Shown: positions 17,953-27,300 of the stretch, one piece after another
Layout of the letters: each line of letters begins with the position of its first letter
How positions within the stretch are numbered: the stretch's first letter is position 1
NCBI GenBank assembly: GCA_963738345.1
Contig: CAVTWI010000002.1
Location: 3,224,001-3,288,000 of the forward strand
Direction of reading: 5' to 3'
Source of the DNA: Bog-159 sp963738345
GTDB taxonomy: Bacteria > Acidobacteriota > Terriglobia > Bryobacterales > Bryobacteraceae
Length of the DNA: 64,000 nt
Notes under the pieces: model-generated
Told to the model about the DNA's origin: nothing
The model's database searches: none
The model's input: the letters and a program-made list of their open reading frames with translations, nothing else
Program-made: the position numbers and the translations under genes

Positions 17953-18965
17953 CTAGTGTTCGATCCTGCCTGCCCAGCCAATCACAAAAATCGCCGTAAT
18001 GAGAAGACCCACGCCCGTCAGCATCAACCGGCGCGGAAGAACTGCGGCGCGCCGCCACTCTCCCGTTGCGAATCCCCAAATGTTTGCGGAGGAAATGCTG
18101 GCGGATAAAAAGATCGGCCAGCCCAGCACCGGCCCCCACTGACCCAAGCGCGCGGCGCCGATGCCATAAACTTCGACGCTGCCGAACCAGCAAACCGCCA
18201 TGATGCCGGCCAGCAACCAGTAGCGGCCCAGCCCATCGGCGGTGAACAGGTGCCAAGTCCCATTCCTGGTCAGGAGCCAGCCGCAATATATCGTGGTGGT
18301 CAAAAAACCGGCGGCCAGCAGCGGTAGCCAAACCGCATCCGCTCTATGCAGGGCCGATACGCCCGCACGGGCGGCCTGTGCCGCCAGAGGAGCCCCTTCC
18401 ACCATCCCGATATTGACCATCGATCCGCCCAGCCCTGCGCCTACGCATAAAAGAATGCCGGTACGGGAACTGCCCTTCTGCACCGCGCCAGCAGCGTCTT
18501 TCAAACGTCCCGCTTGGGCGCACACGGCCACGCCGCACAAGATAATAAGGATGCCGGCGATCACCGCTTGCCATCCAGACGCGGCATTGCCCGCCGATTG
18601 CAGGAACCACAAGGGCACCAGCGAACCCGCGCCCGCCGCCAGACCCATTACGATGGTGAACCCCAGTGCCACGCCCGCGCGCCGGATTCCGAGCCCGAAC
18701 AAAACCTGGCTCGCGCCCCAAGCCGCGCCGCATGCGCCTACGCGGGCCACTACGCCCGAGTCGCCTGTCTGTAAAACTCGCCCAGCGCCGGTAGGTTACT
18801 CACCGCTAAAATCGCTGGGAAAAATAGCAGGCCGATCAATGACCATGCCAGCCACGTATTCTCCCAAGCCCACTCCCGCGTCCACTTCATGGGCACTGCA
18901 AAGCTGCCGTTCATCGCGCCTGCCACCAGCACCATCGCAAACCCGGAAAGCATCAGACTGTTCAT
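17953..18965 (-). pseudogene. RhaT-family sugar permease, split by a frameshift
   Basis: Two adjacent frames make up one transporter. Residues 1-71 (18965-18750) match the RhaT N-terminus (GAMNGSFAVPMKWTREWAWENTW), and the next frame (GTG at 18750 to 17953, 265 aa) continues with ASQVLFGLGI and the remaining membrane helices. Together they give 336 residues, the usual length for L-rhamnose/H+ symporter homologues (about 340). The first frame stops at TAG whose G starts a GTG (TAGTG), so two coupled polypeptides are formally possible, but no split RhaT is known to me. The shift is equivalent to loss of one base. The gene overlaps the GH38 stop (ATGA) and lies 4 bases before E2. The likely role is uptake of the sugar used by this operon. 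Confidence 0.75.
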
Positions 18966-21640
18966 CGGCCTCCGGGACGGCCCCCTTCCCGCGGCGCGCC
19001 GCGGAAGTGAAACTTAAACGTGCGGATCTCGAACGGCTTCAGGTCAAACGCGAAAGAATCTCCTGACGCGGCTACAGCGGCGCCCGTGTCTTCGATCAGG
19101 TTGCACTCGTGCGCATCGCTGACCGGAACGTGAAAACTAACACGCACGCCTGCCGACACCGTCCCACCGGCCTCGTACACGCGCAAGACTACCGCGCCGT
19201 CGCGGCCCGGCTTCAGCGCCGCCGTCACCACCGAATCGCCGGTGACATCCAGTAGGCCCCAGCGATTGGGCAGCGTCCCGCGGTGCGGCGCCGCCGCGTG
19301 CGCGATCAACGGATTATTAAACTCCAGCCCCGCCCGCCAGACTTTCGCGGTCCGCCAGTCGCCCGCATGCGGCAACAGCGCGTAATCCAACTTGTATTCA
19401 CGGCCAATTCCCAACGCCGTGTCCGAGCCCACGCCAGGTTCCAATCCGCCGATAAAACCGTAGGAAAGCAGCCGTGTCGAGCGCATGAGCGATAGCATCA
19501 TGGCCCCTCCGGATACATTGTTTCCTGGCAAACCGCGGTTGATCAGCGCCAGTCCCTTCGAGCCATCGCCCCAGTCGCCCCAATTCTGCGCCGGAAATTC
19601 ACGGCTCTCGGGCCGCACGATGGCGCCGAACGGAATCTCTTCGGTTGCCGTGCCCTGCGCGATGGACGTCGGAAACACCACGCGATAGCGCACGAACTCT
19701 TCCTGATTCGCCAGTTCCGTCCGCACATCAATGCGCTGCAGTCCCTCGTACATGCGCACCCGCGTCGCGAAATGATTCTTGCCGAAGGGATGCCCAATGC
19801 GAAATTCCGAGAAGACCGGTCCCGCATCGATAGATCCGTTGCCGCCCACAAAATCGTTGCTCCACTGCGTATAGCCTGGACGCGGCGCCGGGATCTCTTT
19901 CTTCATTGCCGTGAAACGACCGCCATTCAAGGTGCCATAGAGTTCCCAGAAGTCCCCGCCATCATGCTCGCGCGCCACCACATTGCCGGGTTTGGCGAGC
20001 ACTTCCCACCCCGTCTCTTTCAGAACCAGGCTACTCATCTCGCCCGTCCACAAGTTGAACGATGCGCGGTAAAACTGGTTCTCCATCACCGCGCTGTCTT
20101 CGCGGGTGGTGTTGTGATTCGCGGCCGCACGCGGGCTTGCCGAGCCGGTGGCATTCGGCACCGCGTGATATACGGCGTATCCCATGGCCGGCACGCCGCT
20201 CGCGATGAAAGCGATGTGGGCCTGGCGGATAGTGCTGTCCTCGTTGCGCAGCGAACTCATGATCTGCACCGGCACCGCTTTGCCCGCTGGATCGCGTAAC
20301 GCGAATCCCAGCACTCCCGGATCGGTAAATGAAACGTCGGCTTCAACCACGTCTGTGCGCGGCCAGCCCAGCGTATTAAATACAGCGATCGGCGTTCCCT
20401 CGCCGGACGTATCGGCTTTCGCGGTAATGGCGTCCAGACTTCCCCGTACCAGATCCTCCGCCATCTTACGAGCCTGATGGTAACGCTGCATCGAATCGTC
20501 GTAAACCTTGTCGACCATCACGCCCGAGGAAAGATCGTGGGCTTGATTGAAGAGTACCGGTTCCCATGCCGCTTCAATCTTTTCGCGCGCCGAAGCCTCC
20601 CCCAAGGTGCCCGCGATCACATTCAATTTCTCCGCGGTGGTGAGCAGCCGCTCCATATCCCGCATAGCCTGCTTCACTTCGATGCGGGTGCTGTAGATCC
20701 CCTGAAATACCGGATTCATTTCGCCCGAGATCACCGGTTCGTCCGTGCGTTTTGCCACTGCGGCTTCAAAAGCCACGGGAACCGCCAGACGAAGTTTGAA
20801 CGGCGCTTGCGCGGACTGATTGAACTTCGCCGTCATCAGCGGCAGCGCCTCTTCCGGTTCAGATACATCCGCGCCAGCCAGCAGCACACGCTCGTGGCCC
20901 CGCGAGAATGGCGTCAGCGATGCGAATTGTCCTTCCACAAACCCCGCGAACGCTGATGCGATGGACGGGACTTCGTACATCGCCCCATAACCGATGGGAA
21001 GCCAGAACGCCGGGATTTCAGTGCCGTCGATGCCCTTCCACAGAAACTCACTGGGCGTTTCGATGCCCGGCACGCCGCGCTGAAACCAGTAGGATTTCAT
21101 GCCCGCCAGCCTCAGAATTTGCGGCATTTGCGCATTGTGCCCGAAGGTGTCGAGTGCCCATCCGGTGGTGACGTCGTAACCGAGCGCATCACGGAAATAG
21201 GATTTGCCCAGCAAGTACTGCCGCACGATCGACTCGCCCGACGGGACATTGTTATCGTGCATGGTGTCCGTTCCGCCTGCGATCTGCAGGCGTCCCTGCG
21301 CCAGGAACTCACGGAACGCCGGCACTTCCGCCGGATATCGTTCCAGGAAAGGCCGCACATAACACATTTGATCTAACACAAACCGGTAATCCGGGTACTT
21401 CTTCAGGAGGTAAAGCGCCTTGAGTATATTCGGCAGCCCCATCTCCAGATACTCCTCCCGGGTCTTGAAAACAGCGCCTTCCCAATGGGTATGGGGGACG
21501 ATGTAGACCTGGTCGGGGCTATCTGCGGCAACCGCCGTGCCCGGAGGTGAAAAGGCAATGAGCACTGCCAGAAGGGCCATCGTACGCGGATGCCGGCCCG
21601 GTCCGGGCTTTCCGGACGGTGACTGAAATTCGTTCATCAT
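18962..21640 (-). CDS. secreted GH38 alpha-mannosidase-like protein
   Basis: An 892-residue protein with an N-terminal hydrophobic signal (about 20-40). GH38 motifs: YIVPHTHWEGAVF (46-58), FVLDQMCYVRPFLERYP, GWALDTFGHNAQMPQILRLAGMKSYWFQRG with the nucleophile Asp in LDTFGH, and the central three-helix and C-terminal beta-sandwich domains. GH38 enzymes are zinc-dependent retaining alpha-mannosidases. The zinc-binding HWD of the family reads HWE here, a conservative Asp-to-Glu change at a metal ligand. It is the first gene behind a good promoter at 21673-21701 and overlaps the permease by 4 bases. Periplasmic release of mannose or a related sugar for the downstream genes is the natural inference. 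Confidence 0.85.
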   Translation of the reverse strand: MMNEFQSPSGKPGPGRHPRTMALLAVLIAFSPPGTAVAADSPDQVYIVPHTHWEGAVFKTREEYLEMGLPNILKALYLLKKYPDYRFVLDQMCYVRPFLERYPAEVPAFREFLAQGRLQIAGGTDTMHDNNVPSGESIVRQYLLGKSYFRDALGYDVTTGWALDTFGHNAQMPQILRLAGMKSYWFQRGVPGIETPSEFLWKGIDGTEIPAFWLPIGYGAMYEVPSIASAFAGFVEGQFASLTPFSRGHERVLLAGADVSEPEEALPLMTAKFNQSAQAPFKLRLAVPVAFEAAVAKRTDEPVISGEMNPVFQGIYSTRIEVKQAMRDMERLLTTAEKLNVIAGTLGEASAREKIEAAWEPVLFNQAHDLSSGVMVDKVYDDSMQRYHQARKMAEDLVRGSLDAITAKADTSGEGTPIAVFNTLGWPRTDVVEADVSFTDPGVLGFALRDPAGKAVPVQIMSSLRNEDSTIRQAHIAFIASGVPAMGYAVYHAVPNATGSASPRAAANHNTTREDSAVMENQFYRASFNLWTGEMSSLVLKETGWEVLAKPGNVVAREHDGGDFWELYGTLNGGRFTAMKKEIPAPRPGYTQWSNDFVGGNGSIDAGPVFSEFRIGHPFGKNHFATRVRMYEGLQRIDVRTELANQEEFVRYRVVFPTSIAQGTATEEIPFGAIVRPESREFPAQNWGDWGDGSKGLALINRGLPGNNVSGGAMMLSLMRSTRLLSYGFIGGLEPGVGSDTALGIGREYKLDYALLPHAGDWRTAKVWRAGLEFNNPLIAHAAAPHRGTLPNRWGLLDVTGDSVVTAALKPGRDGAVVLRVYEAGGTVSAGVRVSFHVPVSDAHECNLIEDTGAAVAASGDSFAFDLKPFEIRTFKFHFRGAPREGGRPGGR

Positions 21641-21672
21641 GGATAGGCTTCTAATGAACTGCCATCAAAAAG

Positions 21673-21701
21673 AAGATAGCTCAGACAGAACGGCAAGTCA
21701 A
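21673..21701 (-). promoter_or_regulatory. sigma70-like promoter of the alpha-mannosidase operon
   Basis: Read on the minus strand: TTGACT (21701-21696), 17-base spacer, TATCTT (21678-21673). The -35 matches five of six and the -10 four of six consensus positions. Transcription would begin near 21666, about 26 bases before the ATG at 21640. This makes the GH38 gene the likely first cistron and separates it from the HAD gene upstream. Confidence 0.5.
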
Positions 21702-21747
21702 CAATTTCGTTTCTGGTAATTGAATCGCGCTGGGCGAAAGGAACGAC

Positions 21748-22452
21748 TTAGATGGAGGCGTCTCTTAGGTCGACCTTTATTTCGTCGCCTTGGGGACGAA
21801 TGGCCACGTCCCGAAAATCCCGAATGAGAGGACGATGTTTCAATTGGTTGGCTGGCACTGTGGTCAAAATCCCAACCACCTGCATGCCCGCATTAATTCC
21901 GGCTTCGATGCCCGGGCGCGTATCTTCAAAAACCAGGCAATCCGCCGGCGCTACGTTCAATTGCTCGGCGGCATGCAAGAAGCCTTCCGGGTCCGGCTTA
22001 CCCTTCCGGATCTCATCAACCGGCACCATAACCATCGGAACAGGGAAGCCGGCCGCGGCGACGCGCGCCTCCGCAAGCGTCCTCCAAGCGGAAGTCACAA
22101 TAGCCCAGGGATGTTTATCCAGCGCAGACACAACTTCTAGTGCGCCGGGTACCGCCAGTATGCCGCCTAGCTCTGACTCCTCATAACGTGCCATCTCTTC
22201 CAAATCCCCGGCAGGATCATGACCGGGCAAGAAGTGATGCATAGTTGCAATCGTTGGACGTCCGTGTGAGAACGCGAGTACGTCCTCGATTGGAATCCCA
22301 TGCCGTTTCGCCCACCATCCCCATGCGCGTTCTACCACGGAAGTAGAATCAACCAGCGTACCGTCCATATCGAACAATACTGCCTTGCAGGTCAAAGTTA
22401 ACGGAACGGGAATAATAGTCCTCCAAAACCCTACTGAATACATTGTACGCAT
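21748..22452 (-). CDS. HAD-superfamily sugar-phosphatase-like hydrolase
   Basis: HAD motifs are present in order: FDMDGTLVDST (motif I, nucleophile and acid Asp), VTSAWRT (motif II, here Ser/Thr-type), KGKPDPEGF (motif III Lys) and VFEDTRPGIEAG (motif IV). The C1 cap between motifs I and II is the helical type of the beta-phosphoglucomutase/Gpp1/YfbT group, so a sugar or polyol phosphate is the likely substrate. The start is uncertain: ATG at 22452 and 22443 are weak. A strong GGAGG sits only a few bases before Ile codons near residue 10-11 of this reading, so the mature start may be non-canonical or downstream. It is on the same strand as the alpha-mannosidase operon, 108 bases upstream of it. 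Confidence 0.8.
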   Translation of the reverse strand: MRTMYSVGFWRTIIPVPLTLTCKAVLFDMDGTLVDSTSVVERAWGWWAKRHGIPIEDVLAFSHGRPTIATMHHFLPGHDPAGDLEEMARYEESELGGILAVPGALEVVSALDKHPWAIVTSAWRTLAEARVAAAGFPVPMVMVPVDEIRKGKPDPEGFLHAAEQLNVAPADCLVFEDTRPGIEAGINAGMQVVGILTTVPANQLKHRPLIRDFRDVAIRPQGDEIKVDLRDASI

Positions 22453-22500
22453 GGCTGATGGCTCGTAGACGGAATTACGTCCATTTCGCATAATGAAAAA

Positions 22501-23361
22501 ATGAATCTCCAAAGAGTCCTGTTGTTGATGTCGCTATTCGCGCCTGCTGCCGCCGCGCAATCGGTGGTGCTCTCCGCGGACGCGCGACAGACGGCAGCCT
22601 TAATCGGTATAAGGGAGTTGCTCGACCAATTGGAATCGAACCGCACCCAAACCGTCACTACTGAAAGCACGATCCGCAAACTGACATTACGACAACAGAT
22701 CAGCGAAGCGATTCTCGAAACGGGTCTGGATGTAGATGCGGCCGTGTCGTCGATCCAACGCGAGGAGGCCCAACTGCAGGTAACCAGGGATTATTTGTCC
22801 TCCCAGCGCGACAAGATGGTCGGATTAACCACGGCGGCCGCCACGATTAGCGGCAGCGGTATCGGCATCGCCGGTAGCGCCATGCAATTCAGCGACAGGA
22901 CGGCTTACGCGGGCGACGGAATCAGCGTTGGTTCGGGCGTAATTTCCACGGTTTTGTCGCTTCTGAGTATGCGGCTGCAGCGCGGCGGCAAAGCGCCGGT
23001 CGAGATTGCGCCAAACATGCTGGCAAGGCCATTCGGACGTCCTTCGGAACGCGTGAGCGCTTGGCCGGATGACGTTTGGGCCTATCTCAACTCCGCCCCT
23101 GCTGACGGCGTCCGCCACCAAACGCGAATGGAATCGCTAATCGAGGAGTGGACCAGGCAGGGCCGCATCAGTTCCCAGGCATCGCCCGCCACCGAACGGA
23201 AAGTCGATTTTCTGACAAGCAGTTTTTCGGAGCGGCGCCGCCTGAGTTTAACCGATCTCTCCGATCGCGCTTCCATGTTGGAAGACCTGCGAGCCCAAGT
23301 CGCCCTCATGAAGCGCGATCTGGCGGAACTTGCGCGCTACTTGCGCGGGACCGGTTGGTGA
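22501..23361 (+). CDS. secreted coiled-coil protein of unknown function
   Basis: A 286-residue protein with a clear signal peptide (about 1-19, Ala-Ala-Ala-Ala-Gln end). Residues about 30-110 are heptad-rich and Gln/Glu/Arg-rich (likely coiled coil). A Gly/Ser/Ala segment (about 110-160) follows that could insert in a membrane, and then a charged helical tail (about 230-280). I recognise no family. It is divergent from the HAD gene; the ATG is preceded 6 bases upstream by CATAAT, so the transcript may be leaderless. The domain order (coil, small hydrophobic hairpin, coil) resembles envelope-spanning structural proteins, but that is only a shape comparison. Confidence 0.7.
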   Translation: MNLQRVLLLMSLFAPAAAAQSVVLSADARQTAALIGIRELLDQLESNRTQTVTTESTIRKLTLRQQISEAILETGLDVDAAVSSIQREEAQLQVTRDYLSSQRDKMVGLTTAAATISGSGIGIAGSAMQFSDRTAYAGDGISVGSGVISTVLSLLSMRLQRGGKAPVEIAPNMLARPFGRPSERVSAWPDDVWAYLNSAPADGVRHQTRMESLIEEWTRQGRISSQASPATERKVDFLTSSFSERRRLSLTDLSDRASMLEDLRAQVALMKRDLAELARYLRGTGW

Positions 23362-23450
23362 AGCGTGCTTCGACATGCATCAGGCGTGCGGGCGCGTAAC
23401 GCGATATCATCTTCAGGATCGATCGTCAAAACTCAATCAGGAGATCTCAT

Positions 23451-24218
23451 ATGGCTGGGAAGAACCCAAAGTTTATCTGGTACGAATTAATGACCGACGG
23501 CACGAAGGCCGCCGAGACTTTTTACCAAAATGTAATCGGCTGGAAGACGACGGATTCGGGGATGACCGACCGGTCGTACACCATCATCAACGCCGGGGAA
23601 ACGCCGATTGGCGGAATCCTGAGCACTCCGCCGCAAGCGGCTGGCATGCCGCCGAATTGGAGTGGATATATCGGCGTCGAAGATGTCGACCACTACGTCG
23701 AGCGGGTGAAGCAAGCCGGCGGCGCGATAGTCTATGGACCGGAGGACATTCCGGGAGTCGGCCGCTTTGCGGTGGTTTCGGATCCAGGCGGCGCGATGTT
23801 CGTTTTGTTTCGCGGTTCGAGCGAAATGCCGCCCACGAAGCCGGAACCCCATGCGCCCGGTCAGATTGGATGGCACGAGTTATACGCGGCAGACGGCGAG
23901 AGGGCTTGGGAGTTTTATTCCCACTTGTTTGGCTGGAAGAAATTGGACGCCATGGATATGGGTCCTATGGGCAAATATCAACTCTTCGCTACGGAAGAGG
24001 CAATGGACGGCGGCATGATGACCAAGCCGCCCCAAATCCCGCATCCATTCTGGCTGTTCTATTTCAATGTGGACGGCGTAGATGCGGCGGGCGAACGGGT
24101 GAAGGCGAATGGCGGCAAGGTCCTGATGGGACCGACCGAAGTGCCCGGCGGCACATGGATTCTGCAATGTTCCGATCCACAGGGCGCCCACTTCGCGGTG
24201 ATGTCACCGAAGCGCTAG
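23451..24218 (+). CDS. two-domain VOC (glyoxalase-fold) protein
   Basis: A 255-residue protein made of two vicinal-oxygen-chelate domains (about 6-122 and 135-252). Each begins with an aromatic-rich strand (FIWYELMTDGTKAAETFY; GWHELYAADGERAWEFY) and ends with a DPGGAMFVLF or DPQGAHFAVM strand. This arrangement is typical of the CFP30/hydroxylase-like VOC proteins of actinobacteria and acidobacteria, whose substrates are mostly unknown. The start has a good AGGAG ribosome-binding site 6-7 bases before the ATG. Not linked by strand or spacing to an obvious pathway. Confidence 0.85.
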   Translation: MAGKNPKFIWYELMTDGTKAAETFYQNVIGWKTTDSGMTDRSYTIINAGETPIGGILSTPPQAAGMPPNWSGYIGVEDVDHYVERVKQAGGAIVYGPEDIPGVGRFAVVSDPGGAMFVLFRGSSEMPPTKPEPHAPGQIGWHELYAADGERAWEFYSHLFGWKKLDAMDMGPMGKYQLFATEEAMDGGMMTKPPQIPHPFWLFYFNVDGVDAAGERVKANGGKVLMGPTEVPGGTWILQCSDPQGAHFAVMSPKR

Positions 24219-24313
24219 CTGGCCGCCGGGGTCTTGGGAAACGGTAGGCAGCGCCGCACGTGCTCTTTATCACATTATGATACGATCAGTCGGAACCAAC
24301 AAAGAAGATAGCA

Positions 24314-27300
24314 ATGCAAAAGGCGACGACGTTTTTCTTGGTGCTTGTGCCCCTGGTGTCATCCGCGGCTCCAAGACCCGTATCCGATGGATCTCGATAC
24401 GGCAGCATTCCTTTATATTTTGAAAAGAACACGGGCCAGGCAGACCCCGGCACACTGTATACGGCGCATTCCGCCGGAATTTCATTTGCATTGCAACAGA
24501 ACGGCGCGGCGCTGACTTTCGCTGGTCCCGCTGACGCGGCGAGAATTCACCTTGAATTCTTGAAAACGAACCGGCAAGTGATCATCAGCCCGGAAGATCC
24601 GCTGGGGGGGCACACCAACTACTACCTTAACGACGACCCAAGCCGATGGGTTGCGGGCGTTCCCCAATTCGGCCGGGTGCGCTATGGCGATGTCTATCCT
24701 GGAATCGATTTAGTGTGGCACGCCAGGGGGCAGCAACTGGAATACGACTTCGATTTGCAACCCGGCGCGGACCCGGCACGGATTCGTCTGCGGTTCGCGG
24801 GCGCCGATGCGGTCCACATTGATAAGAACGGTGATCTGATTCTACGGGCGAAAGGCGCCGAAGTGCGCCAAGCCCCCCCCGCCGTCTGGCAGGAGCGCAA
24901 TGGCAAGCGAATCCGCGTGGATGCGGGCTATTTCCTCCTTGCTAGCCATGATGTTGGCGTAAGGCTCACGAAATACAACCATTCGCTGCCGCTGACGATT
25001 GACCCGGTGCTGAGTTATGCCACATATGTTGGTGGCAGCGGGTCAAACAGTATCAACGCACTCGCGGTCGATTCGAATGGAGAGGCGTACATTGTCGGGT
25101 CAACGGACACTATGGACTTTCCCGGTGTGCCTCCTTCGACACCGGCGAACACTAGCGGGTTCTTTGTCGCAAAGCTGAACGCTGCAGGCACCGGCTTGGT
25201 CTATTTGTCGTACCTCGGCGCCGGCAACAACTTCTACTATGGTTCTGTGAATTTGAACGCCATTGCTGTGGATCAGGCGGGCAACGCCTATATCGGTGGG
25301 ATGTCCACGTCGGGCGCGCTGCCTGTGACCGCGGGTGCTTACCAGACCACGACGAATTCTTCCAGCGGCTACATCGCCAAGCTCGACGCTACCGGCAAAC
25401 TGGTGTTCGGAACCTATTTAGGCGGTACAAATGGCGCGTCCGTTCTGTCTCTTGCACTGGGAACCGGCGGAAACATATATGTGACCGGCGCGACGGCGTC
25501 GACGGATTTCCCGACCACACCCGGCGCGTATCAAACTACCATTTCTACGACGCAGAATTCATATGGCCACGCTTTCATGACGATCCTTAAGGCAACGGGC
25601 AGTTCCCTGGTCTACTCGACTTACCTTGGCGGCGCAGACACGGATCAGGGAAATGCAATTGCCGTGGATGCGGGCGGCAACGTATTTGTCGCCGGACAAA
25701 CTAACTCGCCCAATTTTCCGGTCTCATCTGGGGTAGTGCAGTCTCTACTCAAAGGGTCGCAGAATGGGTTCGTCACCAAGTTTGGAACAGCCGGGAACCT
25801 CATCTATTCCACGTTTCTTGGCGGAAGCGAATCGGATTCGATATCGGCTATCGGCATTGACAGTTCGGGGGATGCCTTCGTTGGGGGCGCGACAACGTCT
25901 TCGGATTTTCCCACTACCCCTGGAGCGTTCAGCCCAAGCGGGCCGGCAGGCTCCTTCGCTACCAAGCTGAATGCATCGGCATCGGCGTTTCTCTACTCGA
26001 CCCTGCTCGCTTCAGCTAGCTCCGGCAGTTATGGATCCACTATGGTCGGCGGGGTCGTACCTGCGCCGGACGGGTCGCTCTACATAGGTGGATTGACAAG
26101 CCTTTTGACTTTCCCAACGACTCCGGGCGCGCTGGTGGTACCCCCGTCACAAGGTCTTGGTAACGGTGGTGCGCCCTATCTGATGCAGCTCAGTGCTGAT
26201 GGAAGCACTCTCGTTTATTCGACGCTTGTATCGGGAACTTCGGACCAAAACTATGCAGGATATGACACTCAAGCGGTGCCCGTCATTGCATTGGACACCG
26301 CGGGCAACGCCTACATAGCGGGTTCCACCGTTCAATTTGACATGCCCACGACGCCAGGGTCATACGAACAAAGCAAACTAACGCCGGCGAACTATTCGGA
26401 GCCGACCGGCTTTGCGGCGAAGGTCGACATGCCCTCGCCGGTGAAATGCAGCATCTCCATTTCCTCGACCGGCATTGAACTGCCGGGCACTGGCGGAACC
26501 GGATCCTTTAATGTGACCGTGCCCACCGGCTGTCCTTGGGAAGCTGTACCGTCCAATTGGATCACGCTCACCTCGCCAAATCGGAGCACCACCTCTGGTG
26601 CTCTCTCGTTTTCGGTGGGTGTGAATAACAACACGTCATCGAGCCAGACGGGAACAATCCAATTCGGGTCCGCGACGTACACCGTGTTGCAAGATGCCGG
26701 GAACTGTGCCACTCCAGTATTCAACCCCACATCGCTCGAGTTCGCCAGTGCGGGAGGTCTTCGAAACATCGGCGTGACGCTGCCCTCCCCCTGTTCTCTC
26801 AAGGCGGTGTCTTCAGACGGATGGATTCAGATTAACTCGGGCAGCGGTGCGTACGGTTCCGGCACCGTCGGCATCTTCGTAGCGCCCAATGATTTCGCGC
26901 AACGATCGGGATTCGTCACGATTGCCAGCCAAACTGTGCCCGTAACTGAGGACGCAGGCGTCTGCGCCGCGAGTGTCACGCCCACGTCATCGGCGCTGCC
27001 GGCCGCCGGCGGCACGGGAACGCTTCAGATCAGTACAAGCGTTCCTTCGTGCCAGTGGGGTGTATACGGGGTGCCAGGTTGGATACAGGTCAACTCAACC
27101 TCGCTAAGCGGGGAGGGCAATGCCAACCTGGGATACGCTGTGGCGCCTAACATCACATCGTTATCGCGTAGCGCGACTATCAGCATTGCGGGGCAGACGG
27201 TTACTGTCAGCCAGTCGGCAGGTCCTTTCGGCAACATCCCGGGCTACTATCAGGCTTCTCAGTTTGCGGGAACTGGCCAGTACAACTACAATGGCGGGCT

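Noticed and set aside
18745..18775. Programmed ribosomal frameshifting in the permease
   Set aside because: No X-XXY-YYZ heptamer in the correct phase is present before the stop (TTTTAC is out of phase); simple base loss or error is likelier.
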